NCBI GenBank assembly: GCA_036186865.1
Contig: AP025040.1
Location: forward strand, 45,200,321 to 45,264,320
Length of the DNA: 64,000 nt
Source: Eustoma russellianum
Taxonomy: Eukaryota > Streptophyta > Magnoliopsida > Gentianales > Gentianaceae
Direction of reading: 5' to 3'
Shown: one piece after another, positions 1-10,515 of the stretch
Layout of the letters: each line of letters starts with the position of its first letter
How positions within the stretch are numbered: position 1 is the stretch's first letter
The notes under the pieces: model-generated
What the model was told of the DNA's origin: nothing
The model's input: the letters and a program-made list of their open reading frames with translations, nothing else
Database searches by the model: none
Position numbers and translations under genes: made by a program

Positions 1-2
1 CC

Positions 3-40
3 TCTAAATCTAGGGTTTTACTCTAAATCTAGGGTTTTAC
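3..40 (+). repeat. 19-bp tandem duplication in LINE 5' leader
   Basis: Two exact copies of TCTAAATCTAGGGTTTTAC lie at 3-21 and 22-40. The TCTAGGGTTT core is the reverse complement of a telo-box-like sequence (AAACCCTAGA), a motif common in promoters of plant translation-related genes. It could be part of the internal promoter of the LINE; that role is inferred. Confidence 0.75.
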
Positions 41-67
41 TCCGCCGCAGGGTTCCTGCCGGCAACT

Positions 68-1777
68 ATGTCCGGTGCCAATCCAATCCAGTCTGTGGAA
101 GAATCAGATCAACTCCAGAGGAGTGTAAAGAAATACAAGAGGTTGGCCGAAGGAGACCCGGGTTCTCCCTTGTCCGAAGCTGCTGGAGCCAAAAATTGGT
201 CTCATCTGTTCGAACCAACGACGACACCTGCTATGCTGTACACAGGTGAGTCTGAAGAAGATGACACTGAAATTGACTTCTTGGAACGATTTGATGATGT
301 CTTGCTGGCTGACGGTGGAGTGCAAAGGCCGGGACGCAAGGCGATTGAAATACCGATGGAGGAGTGCAGGGAATTATGGAGACCATGGCGTAGAGCACTG
401 ATCATAAAGGTTTTGGGACGAGTCTGTAGTTACCGTGTGCTGGAAACAAGGCTATCGGAGATGTGGGCTGCAGGAGGTAAGATTGACATTATTGACTTAC
501 CTGAAAATTACTATGTTGTCCGTTTCTTTTCAAAAGACCATTACATGCATGCCCTTCAAAATGGCCCTTGGATGATTCAAGGCCACTACGTGATAGTACA
601 GAAATGGAAGCCTTTTTTTATGCCCAAACAGGAGAAGATTACAAGCACTTTAGCTTGGATTAGGATCCCTAACCTCCCGTTGGAATTTTTTGAAGAGACT
701 CCCCTGCTAAAACTTGGGCAACTAATCGGTAAACCTGTTAAAGTTGATGATACAACAATGGGGGTACATCGGGGCAAATACGCCAGATTGTGTGTTGAGA
801 TTGATTTTTCTCAGCCTTTATTGTCGGGTGTTACTCTTAATGGGACTCATTTTGATGTGGAGTATGAGGGCCTCAATCAAATTTGTTTCAAATGTGGCTG
901 CTACGGTCATCTTAGCGAGGAGTGCGGTATTGATAAGAATACGGGGGATCCTGGTGACGGAAAGGCAGGGCTGCAGACGGCTAGTGCGACACACGACGAG
1001 CCATTTGGACCGTGGATGATCGCGTCAAATGGTCGAAGGAGGAAGCCGCAGGGAAACAACACAGAAACGCATAAGGGCGATGGAAAGGCCACAAGGAACG
1101 CCAAGGATACATCACGGGGAGTAAATGAACGCGCAGGTTCTAGATTTAGATTACTTGATGATGCTGAAGCAGAGCAGCTATGTGATACGGATGATGAAGC
1201 TTTCGAAACTGAAATGCAGAATATACAGGATGAGGGGCCTACGTTTTCCTTCCAAACTAGGACAAAAGGGAGCAGCAGTGAAGGCAGAAAGAAGAAACAT
1301 GTGACTGTTAGAATGAAGTCCCTGGGGATTTCCCACGACCCCGGCTATACCTCGGGTGCGGGAGATAGCAACGGATCTTACACTGGTTTTGGCTTCAGAG
1401 GGGCAATATCGAGGGGTAGAGGTGGTTCATATAGAGGCGGCGGTCGTGGTTTGGGAAATCGACCACTACACGATATCACCAACAATCAACTCTCTGTGGG
1501 CAACAAGGATAGCGCTATGGATTTTAGGGGTGAGGATTGGCCAGCCCTATCCATCAACGCAGCAGCCAGTAGGAGGCAAAAGGTACAGATTGTCACCCAG
1601 CAACAACCACCATTGACGTTTTCTGGAAGGGCTGATGCGGACGTAGACATACCGGAGGCCCCAAACATTGAAACAACAATTGGGGCAACAAGTATCTTGG
1701 GTGAAATCGTTGAGGATGAGTGTATGGTCCCTGATGACCCTAAGGACCCGTCGCATCCAGTAGGATGCCCTATGTGA
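68..1777 (+). CDS. LINE ORF1: DUF4283 / CCHC zinc-knuckle protein
   Basis: The protein is 569 aa and starts at the first ATG. Residues about 100-230 match the DUF4283 fold typical of plant LINE ORF1 (conserved stretches around NYYVVRF and NGPWMIQGHYVIVQKW). A CX2CX4HX4C zinc knuckle follows, with C273, C276, H281 and C286. The C-terminal half is low in complexity, charged, and contains a Gly/Arg patch (RGRGGSYRGGGRG). In this family the product binds element RNA and forms the RNP needed for target-primed reverse transcription. ORF2 starts 13 bases after the stop, so ORF2 is probably made by reinitiation or a similar mechanism. Confidence 0.92.
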   Translation: MSGANPIQSVEESDQLQRSVKKYKRLAEGDPGSPLSEAAGAKNWSHLFEPTTTPAMLYTGESEEDDTEIDFLERFDDVLLADGGVQRPGRKAIEIPMEECRELWRPWRRALIIKVLGRVCSYRVLETRLSEMWAAGGKIDIIDLPENYYVVRFFSKDHYMHALQNGPWMIQGHYVIVQKWKPFFMPKQEKITSTLAWIRIPNLPLEFFEETPLLKLGQLIGKPVKVDDTTMGVHRGKYARLCVEIDFSQPLLSGVTLNGTHFDVEYEGLNQICFKCGCYGHLSEECGIDKNTGDPGDGKAGLQTASATHDEPFGPWMIASNGRRRKPQGNNTETHKGDGKATRNAKDTSRGVNERAGSRFRLLDDAEAEQLCDTDDEAFETEMQNIQDEGPTFSFQTRTKGSSSEGRKKKHVTVRMKSLGISHDPGYTSGAGDSNGSYTGFGFRGAISRGRGGSYRGGGRGLGNRPLHDITNNQLSVGNKDSAMDFRGEDWPALSINAAASRRQKVQIVTQQQPPLTFSGRADADVDIPEAPNIETTIGATSILGEIVEDECMVPDDPKDPSHPVGCPM

Positions 1778-1790
1778 ACTTGATATGTAA

Positions 1791-4700
1791 ATGAAGACTC
1801 TCAGCTGGAATTGTCGAGGAGCCGCCTCCTCAAATTTCAGGACAAATCTAAGGGACTTGATTAAATCATATATGCCTAATATGTTGGTTTTGCTGGAAAC
1901 AAGGGTACAAAGCAGTGTCGCCGATTGGATATTGAAACAGTTCCATTATACGAATCTTGCTGTGGTGGAGGCCCGTGGTTTTGCGGGCGGAATATGGTGT
2001 TTCTGGGATGGTACTGTTGTAAAGGCTGATGTGGTCGGTTATACTGCACAAACACTATCACTGCGGATCCATGAATCGGACCAGAAAAAATGGATCTTGA
2101 CACTTGTTTACGCCTCCCCGATTGCATCGATTCGGGATACTTTTTGTGCTTATGTTAAACGAATGTCTCAGATTGTTAACCTGCCTTGGTGTCTAATCGG
2201 TGACTTCAACCAGGTTATATTCCAGAGTGACAAGGAGGGTGGACGACCTGTAGGAGGATATGCGGCCAAGCGCATGATTGAGATGATCAATAGTTGCTAC
2301 TTGATGCACATCAATTTCTCGGGACCCAAGTTTACTTGGACAAATATGAGTAATGGGAGACATCGTATACAACAGCGACTTGACCAATGTTGGGCCACCT
2401 GTGAGTGGACCCACCGTTTCCCATGTGCAATGGTCCATCACTTACCCCGAATCCATTCCGACCACCATCCTATATTGCTTGATCACCTCTCTTTGACACG
2501 AGATAAGATCGAACGGGACTTTCGGTTTCAGCACTGCTGGATGGAACACAGAAATTTCGGGGAATTTGTACAGAACTCTTGGCAGCCACAGAACACCCAG
2601 CTCGGCCACTACTTAAAACTGTTTGCTCGCAAACTACAGTCGTGGGAACATGATGTTTTTGGCACCTTAAGGGAGCGGAAAAACAAATGCAGAGCACGGT
2701 TGAAGGGGCTTCAGACTGCCATTGCTGAGCGGCCTTCAACTTTCTTAGCTCGCCTGGAGGGTAAATTATTGGAGGAAATGAGGGACATTTTGAGACAGGA
2801 GGAGGTTTATTGGCAACAAAGGTCCCGGTTAAACTGGCTGTCACAAGGGGAACGAAACAATTCCTTTTTCCATAAGACTGTCACGATGCGCAGGAGAAAT
2901 AAGGCCATCAGACAACTTAAGAATGATCAAGGTACATGGATTGCGGATGAGGCACAATTGCAGGCACTGGCTCGAACTTTTTTCCAGCATCTATATACGG
3001 CCGAACCCATTGATCCCCAGCCTTTGACACCGGCCCTTATCGCACAACTCTCTCACGGTGATCGTAGAGCTTTAAATCATCAAGTCTCACCTAAGGAGGT
3101 GGAGGTAGCCTTTTTCCACATGGGGAGTACCAAAGCCCCTGGCCCTGATGGCTTTCCTCCGATCTTCTTTCAACGCCAATGGAATATAGTGGGACCTGCG
3201 TGTGTGCAGTTCGTTCTAGAGGTTTTTCGTACCAAGAAGTTTCCGGTGGAAATGAATGAGTCCCTCATCTTCCTCATCCCGAAAGTTACGCATCCGGAGC
3301 ACATGAGTCAATTCCGCCCAATAGCACTATCAAATGTTGTGATCAAGGTAGTCACGAAGATTATTGCTAACAGGCTGAAGAATGTCATTCACAAACTCAT
3401 TGACCCAGCACAATGTGCCTTCACCCCTGGAAGACAGGCTTCCGAAAACATAATTCTTGCACAAGAGGCGATCCATACAATGAAGGGCAAAAAGGGCAAA
3501 AAGGGATATATGATTCTGAAGGTAGATTTGGAGAAGGCGTATGATCGGGTTGAGTGGAAGTTTCTGGAGGGGATACTTACTGCAGTCGGTTTTGGTGCTG
3601 ATATGACGGAGCTTATTATGTATTGCGTCTCCTCGGCCAGATTATCGGTTTTATGGAACGGGCGCAAACTGGAGGCTTTTCATCCTTCACGGGGGATTAG
3701 GCAGGGGGACCCCCTCGCTCCGTACCTGTTTCTTCTTTGTATGGAGGTTTTGAGCCAGAAGATTGCGAGTGCTGTTGCTACAGGCATGTGGAAGCCCCTT
3801 CGTATGAACCGGAGTGGACCCTCGCTGTCTCACATTTTCTTTGCAGACGATCTACTTTTGTTTGGCGAGGCTACAGAGAAACAAGTGATGGTCATGTCCG
3901 AAGTTTTACACAATTTTTGTCGGCTTTCGGGACAAAAAATGAGTGTTTCAAAGTCCCAGCTCTTTGTATCTGGAAATACGAGCCCGGCAGTGATCCGCTC
4001 TATCCACAAATGCCTACACATCGCGCCTACTGAGAATCTGGGATGCTACCTTGGGATGCCTATCTTACATAAACGGGTCACTCCCAAAACATACGATTTC
4101 ATTAACGAGAAGTTGAGGAAGAAGCTAACTAGCTGGAAAGGCCGAATGCTTGCCCAGTCTGGACGAGCACTTTTGATCCGGACGGTTCTCTCGATGCAGC
4201 CCACTTATGCGATGCAGACAGCCAAACTACCTATGGCGACAGTTGACTCGGCTGAGAAGCATATTCGGCAGTTTTTCTGGAACGAGTTGGATGGAAATAG
4301 GCATCTTCATTACTTATCTTGGAACAAGCTGTGTAAACCTAAGACGGCGGGGGGACTTGGTTTCACGAGATTACGAGCCCTAAATCTGGCATATTTAGCA
4401 AAAATCGGATGGCAAGTGCTGGTTGAGAAGGACCTTTTATGGGTCAAGACACTCAGAGCAAAATACGGATCACCTTTGGACGACTGCAGGACGCGGAACG
4501 TTTCAGCGTTATGGCGTGGGGTCTGTTCTACGGCCGGCCTACTGAGACGTGGTATGGAAACTTCTAATTTTTTGCATGATGGAACTTGCCGTGTGCGGTG
4601 GAAAGGAAATTCTAAGGGAACTTTCTGCCTGAGAGATGTGTACGATATGCAAATAGCCCCCGAAGCGGAAGAGAACGATGAAGGTTGGAAGCGGATATGG

Positions 4701-5168
4701 ACTATTAGGGGGCCTGCTAGATACAATATGTTTCTTTGGCGGGCACGGCATGGGGTCCTACCTACCACGGCTTTTATGTATAAGAAACACATTTTGTCAT
4801 CTGGGGATTGTGCAATTTGCAATGGGGACGGCAAGGGACAATTACATGACTTACGCGATTGTTGGTGGTCTAGAAAGGTGTGGAGACACTTTGTCCGCAA
4901 CGACAAATGGAGGGAATTTTTGAGAGCTGCTTCCTTTCGTGACTGGATCGACCTAAACCTTGCTTGTGGCGTTGGCAACGGGTACACACAACTCGGGTGG
5001 CGGTATGTGTTTCGGGAAGCGGCCTACGGTATCTGGCACTGGCATACCAAGGTGAAACATAATGCAGATGAGAGATTCCCACCTGTAGGAGTTTTTGTGA
5101 GGGATATTCTGACTCGTGTAAATGGGATAGTACTTGCAAATCATGTCCCTATTGTTTTGTGTAGCTAA
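1791..5168 (+). CDS. LINE ORF2: endonuclease / reverse transcriptase
   Basis: The protein is 1125 aa. Residues 1-230 form an apurinic-like endonuclease (exo/endo/phosphatase family), starting LSWNCRGA, with a GDFNQ motif and the terminal SDHHP motif at 223-227. The reverse transcriptase spans about 448-740: KAPGPDGFPP at 448, FRPIALSN, a PGRQ motif, the first catalytic aspartate in KVDLEKAYDRVEW, RQGDPLAPYLF, and the active site FADD at 684-687. A zf-RVT domain lies near 945-1035 (LHDLRDCWWS). No RNase H domain follows, as in many plant L1 elements. All motifs are complete, so the enzyme may be functional. Confidence 0.95.
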   Translation: MKTLSWNCRGAASSNFRTNLRDLIKSYMPNMLVLLETRVQSSVADWILKQFHYTNLAVVEARGFAGGIWCFWDGTVVKADVVGYTAQTLSLRIHESDQKKWILTLVYASPIASIRDTFCAYVKRMSQIVNLPWCLIGDFNQVIFQSDKEGGRPVGGYAAKRMIEMINSCYLMHINFSGPKFTWTNMSNGRHRIQQRLDQCWATCEWTHRFPCAMVHHLPRIHSDHHPILLDHLSLTRDKIERDFRFQHCWMEHRNFGEFVQNSWQPQNTQLGHYLKLFARKLQSWEHDVFGTLRERKNKCRARLKGLQTAIAERPSTFLARLEGKLLEEMRDILRQEEVYWQQRSRLNWLSQGERNNSFFHKTVTMRRRNKAIRQLKNDQGTWIADEAQLQALARTFFQHLYTAEPIDPQPLTPALIAQLSHGDRRALNHQVSPKEVEVAFFHMGSTKAPGPDGFPPIFFQRQWNIVGPACVQFVLEVFRTKKFPVEMNESLIFLIPKVTHPEHMSQFRPIALSNVVIKVVTKIIANRLKNVIHKLIDPAQCAFTPGRQASENIILAQEAIHTMKGKKGKKGYMILKVDLEKAYDRVEWKFLEGILTAVGFGADMTELIMYCVSSARLSVLWNGRKLEAFHPSRGIRQGDPLAPYLFLLCMEVLSQKIASAVATGMWKPLRMNRSGPSLSHIFFADDLLLFGEATEKQVMVMSEVLHNFCRLSGQKMSVSKSQLFVSGNTSPAVIRSIHKCLHIAPTENLGCYLGMPILHKRVTPKTYDFINEKLRKKLTSWKGRMLAQSGRALLIRTVLSMQPTYAMQTAKLPMATVDSAEKHIRQFFWNELDGNRHLHYLSWNKLCKPKTAGGLGFTRLRALNLAYLAKIGWQVLVEKDLLWVKTLRAKYGSPLDDCRTRNVSALWRGVCSTAGLLRRGMETSNFLHDGTCRVRWKGNSKGTFCLRDVYDMQIAPEAEENDEGWKRIWTIRGPARYNMFLWRARHGVLPTTAFMYKKHILSSGDCAICNGDGKGQLHDLRDCWWSRKVWRHFVRNDKWREFLRAASFRDWIDLNLACGVGNGYTQLGWRYVFREAAYGIWHWHTKVKHNADERFPPVGVFVRDILTRVNGIVLANHVPIVLCS

Positions 5169-5210
5169 TCTATACTTAGCTAGGCCTGAATGTACACATC
5201 TTTCATGATT

Positions 5211-5248
5211 AATAAAAGCGATCCTTTCCAAAAAAAAAAAAAAAAAAA
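5211..5248 (+). terminator. LINE poly(A) signal and tail
   Basis: AATAAA at 5211-5216 is followed 13 bases later by 19 consecutive A residues (5230-5248). This is the 3' hallmark of LINE retroposition. The downstream target-site duplication should begin at 5249, but its partner is outside the window. Confidence 0.85.
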
Positions 5249-6859
5249 CTATAACTGTACTAGGAGATCGGAAACATGATTAGCTACTAACAAACTTTAT
5301 CATCAAACTTAAATTGTTACCTCTTAGTTGTTATATATAAGGTAAGAAATTTGAAACCAAAAGTCAAGGTGACAAATAAATGATTGTCGGCCACATGACA
5401 AGTTTTATTAATCCGTGAATGGTATATATAGCGAATATTTAGGTTTGCTTCATTAAAATGTAAAGAATGACTCACACACATATAATAAATGTTTGAAAAT
5501 TGATATGTTGAAGTGCCAGCCTATAAGTTTGCTTACTGCTATTGGAAACCGTCAGACAATTTTTACTTAATGATTGTGATAAGACAATTTTAACATGTAC
5601 ATGGAATTAAATGGCTTAGATTTAAAATAGGCATAAAGAAAATGACTAAACATACTTTTTCCTTTTGGAGCTTTCTTGGTATTTTTGTTGTCTTTATGCA
5701 TTGTTTCCATGTTGAAAAGGACAACTAATTAGAGGACCATGCCATGACTATTTTAGTTTTTTCAAAGATATCTCTTCTACATTCAAACATATAAACTCTC
5801 ACTTATCATTTCTTCAGCCTTGGGGATTTCTTTAGTTTTTCTAAGTAGGTAAGGGTGTAGAAACAAAGTCAATCGAGGTGTACTGACTTGAACAGAGTAG
5901 TTGACGTGCTAGGAGAAACAAGACAAATGACTGAAGTAGGTCGGTCGAGCTGAGCTAACCTGAATATAGGAGTACCTGAGCTAAGTAAGAATAGACGAAG
6001 TAAAGTTGTGCTGAACTGACGAAGTACTAAGTAAGAATAGACGAAGTAAAGTTGTGCTGAACTGACGAAGTACTACAGCCGTCTTAAGATGATTAAGACA
6101 GTGAAAGAGAGAAGTGAGGTAAAGAAGAGCACATAACTAAGAGTACTTGAGAAAAAGAAGGGCAGCAAAACATAACTGGAATGAAGATGTGATGAGCTGA
6201 GGTGACAGGGTGAAGCACAAGTTAGGCAGCAAAGATAAGGCAGAGCCGCAACACTTAATCTAATATAACTTAGGACTTTTATTGTACATAGTTCAAAGTA
6301 GAACAGGTAACTAGTCGTTACCTTGTAACCGTTAGAAATCAATATTGATAAATAGTAACCACTGTACAAGTGGGAAAACGAAACCGTTAGAGCTGGAAAA
6401 ACTCCTATAAAAAAAGTGTAATTTTGTAAATTTGATTCTTAACTTGAATGTATTTTTAATTCTTGCAATCTTGACTGAGAGTAGTTTGTCATAGTAGAAA
6501 AGTTTTACTTTACCAGCTAAATTTTTTTTCCTACCGCGTAGAAATGTATATGTTACCATAACTTCAATTTCTGATCAACGCATCAGAAATTGAACGAGAA
6601 AAGTTATACTTAAGTCAACATTATCATACAATAATACAACTATATAATATAATTTTTTGAAGAACGTGATGTTTTAGGTGAAAGTGAAGTTTACCGGTAT
6701 CTTAGAATAATTGCAGTTGACAGTTAAAATAAGATGACTTGAAAACGCTAGAGGTATGATGTTTGATAACATCATATATGGGTAGACAATCATCAAATTT
6801 TTCTCTCCAAAAACCCCACCATGAACTTTATACTTGCAAATACCTCTTCAGTCTTTGAA
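5249..6859. other. AT-rich spacer with a 46-bp tandem duplication
   Basis: I see no gene or recognisable element in this spacer. The one notable structure is an exact tandem duplication of 46 bases at 5981-6026 and 6027-6072 (unit begins CTAAGTAAGAATAGACGAAG), inside a short stretch rich in GACGAAGTA/GAGCTGAGC-like words. Confidence 0.6.
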
Positions 6860-7026
6860 GCAATTGCTAAGGTTGCTGCTTTGTAACTTTAAGATCATGG
6901 ATTCGGGCTGCAAAAACAACCCCTTACACAAAATATTAGGTAAGACTGCATACATCAGATCGCAAAACGACCTGGTCTCTTCTAGGATACTTACGGAAGT
7001 CTAGTGCATTAGAAACGCTCTTTTAG
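6860..7026 (+). mobile_element. Au-like SINE copy
   Basis: The copy runs GATCATGGATTCGGGCTGC (degenerate box B), then GGTAAGACTGCATACATCAG, ending TAGTGCATTAGAAACGCTC. This order of words is the 3' half of the Au SINE family of plants and recurs at least eight more times in this window. The tRNA-like head is degenerate and its start is approximate. Confidence 0.6.
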
Positions 7027-7497
7027 TACAAAATATAAATACAAAAGGAATAAAAAATTGTATTCAAATATGACATCATAGACGACACTATAGTGTGACA
7101 TGTGGATTAAAAACACTATATAATAGAGTCAACAATCTATTATTAAATAGTACAGTTGCCCTACTCGTAATAAAGATCAATGTCAACATGAAACTTTGTC
7201 ATCATAAAGATACAAGAACTAATATGACACATCAAAGGTATGTCCTTTAGTGAGACAACCGTCCGTGGAACGGACGTCCGTCTTATTATATCTTCGCATG
7301 AAAGTAGAAACCAGGTATAGATATATAGCACTTACTACAAGTGAGCTATTTTTAGCTCCATTTAATGAGATAAGGGTCCTCCCTCTTGTACCAACCTGAA
7401 ATAAGAGCGAAAAATAAAATGATAATTCATCTACCAGTCATGGCTCGTTATGTATGTTGTCTTATGAAAGTACGAGTGTGGAAGGCGCAATCCACCA
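7027..7497. other. AT-rich spacer, nothing recognised
   Basis: I see no coding potential and no repeat shared with the rest of the window. Confidence 0.5.
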
Positions 7498-7570
7498 ATC
7501 TCGGGCTGTGCTTGTGGCAAAAGGCCATGGCGTCCACCGCTTCAGCCCCAAAGAGCATTGTGTAGGATGC

Positions 7571-7740
7571 AAATCAGGAGCTCAGCAGCCTCCTAGGTTG
7601 GATGAGTAGTTACACAGTAACTCACACAAGGTACCCGCAAACTAGGCTCATACACAAATCAGGAGCGCAGCAGCCTCCTAGGTTGGGTGAGTAGTTACAC
7701 AGTAACTCACACAAGGTGCCCGCAAACTAGGCCTTCGGCC
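7571..7740 (-). repeat. 85-bp tandem duplication inside the SINE
   Basis: Two near-identical units begin AAATCAGGAG at 7571 and 7656 and differ at a few bases. The same body sequence occurs singly in the related copy at 43881-44141. Confidence 0.8.
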
Positions 7741-7834
7741 TAGTAGCAGTGGAGCACCTATACTGTGCGTGTCCTTGGATTCGAACTCTTGGTCTATTGT
7801 GTCAAATTCTAACCTGAGTACCAACTGAACTATG

Positions 7835-8829
7835 TGTTGGGATTAATTCGAGATACGTGTAATACGCAACACGTTGATAAAATTTATACGAATTAACCAT
7901 AAGGTGGACGCTATTGTGATAATTTTATATGTCACATATGTCACATAATAATATTAATTGTTACGTATAACATCCACATAATAAGTGATCATCTGGTATG
8001 TTCGTGGATGTATAGTGTGGTCTAAAATGGAAATCTCGAATATGTAGAAAGTCATATGGTCAGAGACCGCAATATATGGGCTCAAAGTGCAATGACCATA
8101 AAGTGTACGACGTCTGGTCTCCGAGGAGCGACAACCCACGTGTGGCTAGTAGATAATTGTTGGTACATGAATTAAATATTAAATAATATTTAATATTAAT
8201 ATTAAATAATATTTAATAATGTATAAAGATAACTTGATGACAATATCAAGTATATCATCAGGTATCTGGGATAAGGAAATCTCTGTCCATAAATGAAGAG
8301 GGTTTAGTTTCAGATATAACTCTAAACTCGAAACTCATCAGGATTCTTCCTTTCTCCCTCCCTATAAAGGAGGATGCTTCACCTCCTCACAACATCAATA
8401 AAAACCGGCGGCCATATACAGTATTAGGGGGAGGGTGTGACAAATTTCCTATAAAGCTCACATTGACTAGCCTCTCCATCGTGTAAAGCAGTAAATTGTT
8501 GAATCCGTTCAAATGGTGCATCAACAATTGATGGGAGATCGTGAATCCTTAGATCACGGCAGATTCTGGTGGGAGATCGTTAATACTTGGAATCCGTTCA
8601 AAGGGTGCATCAACAATTGGTGGGAGGTCGTGAATCCTTAGATCACGCCAGATTTTGGTGGAAGGTCGTGAATCCTTGGATCATACCAGATTCATCATCA
8701 GAGCAATCACAACATACGTGAACAGATCTACATCAGATATGGAGCAAGATATAATTTCCACATTTTGTTACTTTGTTCATTGATTCGATTAAACGGTTAT
8801 ATTCATAGATTTATTAAATTAAATCAACA
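7835..8829 (+). mobile_element. Solo LTR (about 995 bp)
   Basis: The segment begins TGTTGGGATT and ends AAATCAACA (TG...CA). It has a TATA-like CTATAAAGGAGG near 8362 and an AATAAAA near 8396, as expected of an LTR. It is flanked by CTATG (7830-7834) and CTACG (8830-8834): a 5-bp duplication with one C/T change at a CpG. No internal domain is present, so it is a solo LTR left by LTR-LTR recombination. An AT palindrome lies at about 8167-8219, and short tandem repeats containing GATCGTGAATCCTT lie at 8510-8690. TGTTGGGATT is typical of Copia LTRs, but the superfamily is inferred. A related fragment lies at 34690-34855. Confidence 0.75.
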
Positions 8830-8862
8830 CTACGCCCTCGTAATGATCTCGGGCTGTGCTTG

Positions 8863-9437
8863 AAGCTATATAAGGAGGACTCCTCCTCACAGGAGAACCA
8901 TACACACACACACACATAAAACTTCACCTTCTTCCTATTGCCATATCTACTATTTTTACAAAACATATACTGACTTAATCTTTCGAAAAACTATGATAAT
9001 CATAATCTCCCAAGTTTACCTTTTGATTTCTTCTTTTCTTCGAAAATCCAAGATCCGGCTTATATCTTTTATGATGTCTGCTTTTTCCCTGTATCATAAC
9101 TTTTTTATATATAGAAAACAAGTTTATTCATTGATTTCTTGAATGTCTTAAAGACATCAATAGTTACACCAATTTCTACACCCTTGAATAGATAAACCAA
9201 GTTGAAGCTAGTTGATGTGCAGGCTCATTGCCTTGTCGCCGCACAAACTAATATTTTGCACACTAAAAATCAGAATCTAACATTCTAATTTGTTCCACTT
9301 AGTGAGCCAACAAAGATGAATATATATGTTTCTTTGCGGTTTATTATCTAAAAGGCCAACCCATCATTAATATAATTTGATGCAATCCTATGTAAGCAGC
9401 GAGTTGCAGACCTCTGAGCACAGCAAATAATTCCGTA
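8863..9437. other. AT-rich spacer with short CA repeat
   Basis: A short (CA)n run lies near 8903-8918. I recognise nothing else. Confidence 0.5.
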
Positions 9438-9590
9438 TAGAACGTTTCCGGTGTACTAGTTTACCGCGTTTTGTGTAGGGTCCGGGGAGAGAGTGGATCG
9501 CTTCACGATCTAATGCGCTCAACCTTATCATACACTTTGTATAAGATATTGTTTTCGTGTCTCGAACCCAAACAGAACAAGAACTTGTTA
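9438..9590 (-). mobile_element. Au-like SINE copy
   Basis: On the plus strand it reads AACGTTTCCGGTGTACTAG, then GGGTCCGGGGAGAGAGTGGATC and GTCTCGAACCCAAAC. This is the reverse complement of the Au-like 3' end and of a box B. Confidence 0.6.
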
Positions 9591-9814
9591 ATGAAACCGC
9601 TGCATCCATATTGATTGTAGCCCACCCGAACGAAGGCTTGAATCAGACGGTAGAACATTCATATGAGGTGGTGCAACATCCCTTTTGTAAATTTTTTTTT
9701 AAAAAAAATACATACGTACATACGTACATGGACACTAAAAAGAAAACGCAGAAACATGTCTTTTTGGGTTAGATCCAAGTGGATGTAATGGTAAAGTGAC
9801 TTCTTACCTCAACC

Positions 9815-9874
9815 TATAATCATAACAAGTTTTATGGTAGCCAATATAATCATAACAAGTTTTATGGTAGCCAA
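9815..9874 (+). repeat. 30-bp tandem duplication
   Basis: The 30-base unit beginning TATAATCATAACAAGTTTTA is repeated exactly at 9815-9844 and 9845-9874. No function is apparent. Confidence 0.8.
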
Positions 9875-9904
9875 TGAGTAACTAGTAGTGTATGGAGGGT
9901 CAGA

Positions 9905-10034
9905 GGTACGCAGTCACGCAACACGTGGCAACAGTAGGGGGTGGTGAGGTCACCACCCCCACTTTTTGCCAGGTGTCGCGCAGTCACGCATGCGGTGAGG
10001 GAAGAGCGGTGAGGGGATCCTATCCCCATTATAT
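9905..10034. mobile_element. Degenerate G-box MITE copy
   Basis: It shares GCAACACGTGGCAAC, a central GGTGGTGAGGTCACCACC palindrome and the end GGGGATCCTATCCCC with the intact copies listed below. The left end is altered and I cannot see a clear duplication. Confidence 0.5.
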
Positions 10035-10209
10035 GGAGCATGTCATGATTGGAGGTCCGTTTTGCTGGTTTAAATTGATGGAATATGACCCATTTTCTCC
10101 GAGATTTTTCTGCTTCTGAGTGCTTCGAAAATTATAGCAATTTGTCAAATCAATCATTCAAAAAGTAATGGACGACAGAAATTGTTGTTGTTGTTGTTTT
10201 TTTTTTAGG

Positions 10210-10515
10210 AAAAATAGTTGGGTTTTAACGAACTGAATCGAACCGAATACTAGGTTTTCGAATTAGGATTCGTTTAGCCAAACGAAATGTTCGGCTCGGT
10301 TTGTTTAACTAAACGAACATTAAAATTGATTCGATTTCGGCTCGATTACCATAAAACTGTTTAAACGAGCCAAAGTTCGGCTCGTTTAACTAAACAAACC
10401 CGAATACATGTTCGAATTTGGCTCGTTAACAAATAATTGCCGAACGAATGCGAACCTAACACGAACTAAACTCAAACAATTCGCGAACTGTTCGTTTCGT
10501 TCAACATCCCTAGTT
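10210..10515. repeat. TTCGGCTCG/GTTTAAACGA-rich repetitive tract
   Basis: The tract is made of short words such as TTCGGCTCGTTTAACTAAAC and CGAACGAATGCGAAC, ending TTCAACATCCCTAG. Similar tracts occur at 44925-45240 and 48010-48310. Such tracts are usually remnants of hAT-like non-autonomous elements in plants; here the ends are unclear. Confidence 0.5.

Larger units (their letters stand above)
1..5248 (+). mobile_element. L1-type LINE retrotransposon, apparently intact
   Basis: The element has a short 5' leader, two non-overlapping ORFs separated by 13 bases, a 60-base 3' UTR with AATAAA at 5211-5216, and a 19-base poly(A) tail at 5230-5248. This is the standard layout of plant L1 elements: a nucleic-acid-binding ORF1, then an endonuclease/reverse transcriptase ORF2. 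Neither ORF has an internal stop or visible frameshift, so insertion should be recent. The 5' boundary and upstream target-site duplication lie at or before base 1, so full length cannot be confirmed. Confidence 0.93.
7498..8862 (-). mobile_element. tRNA-derived SINE split by a solo LTR
   Basis: The SINE lies on the minus strand: reading leftward from 8845 there is GAGGGCGTAG, then (across the LTR insertion) TTCAGTTGGTACTC (box A) and GAGTTCGAATCC (box B). An exact 17-base target-site duplication, ATCTCGGGCTGTGCTTG, flanks it at 7498-7514 and 8846-8862. The body 7515-7834 plus 8835-8845 holds an internal 85-bp tandem duplication (7571-7655 and 7656-7740). The interruption is the LTR at 7835-8829. 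Confidence 0.85.
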
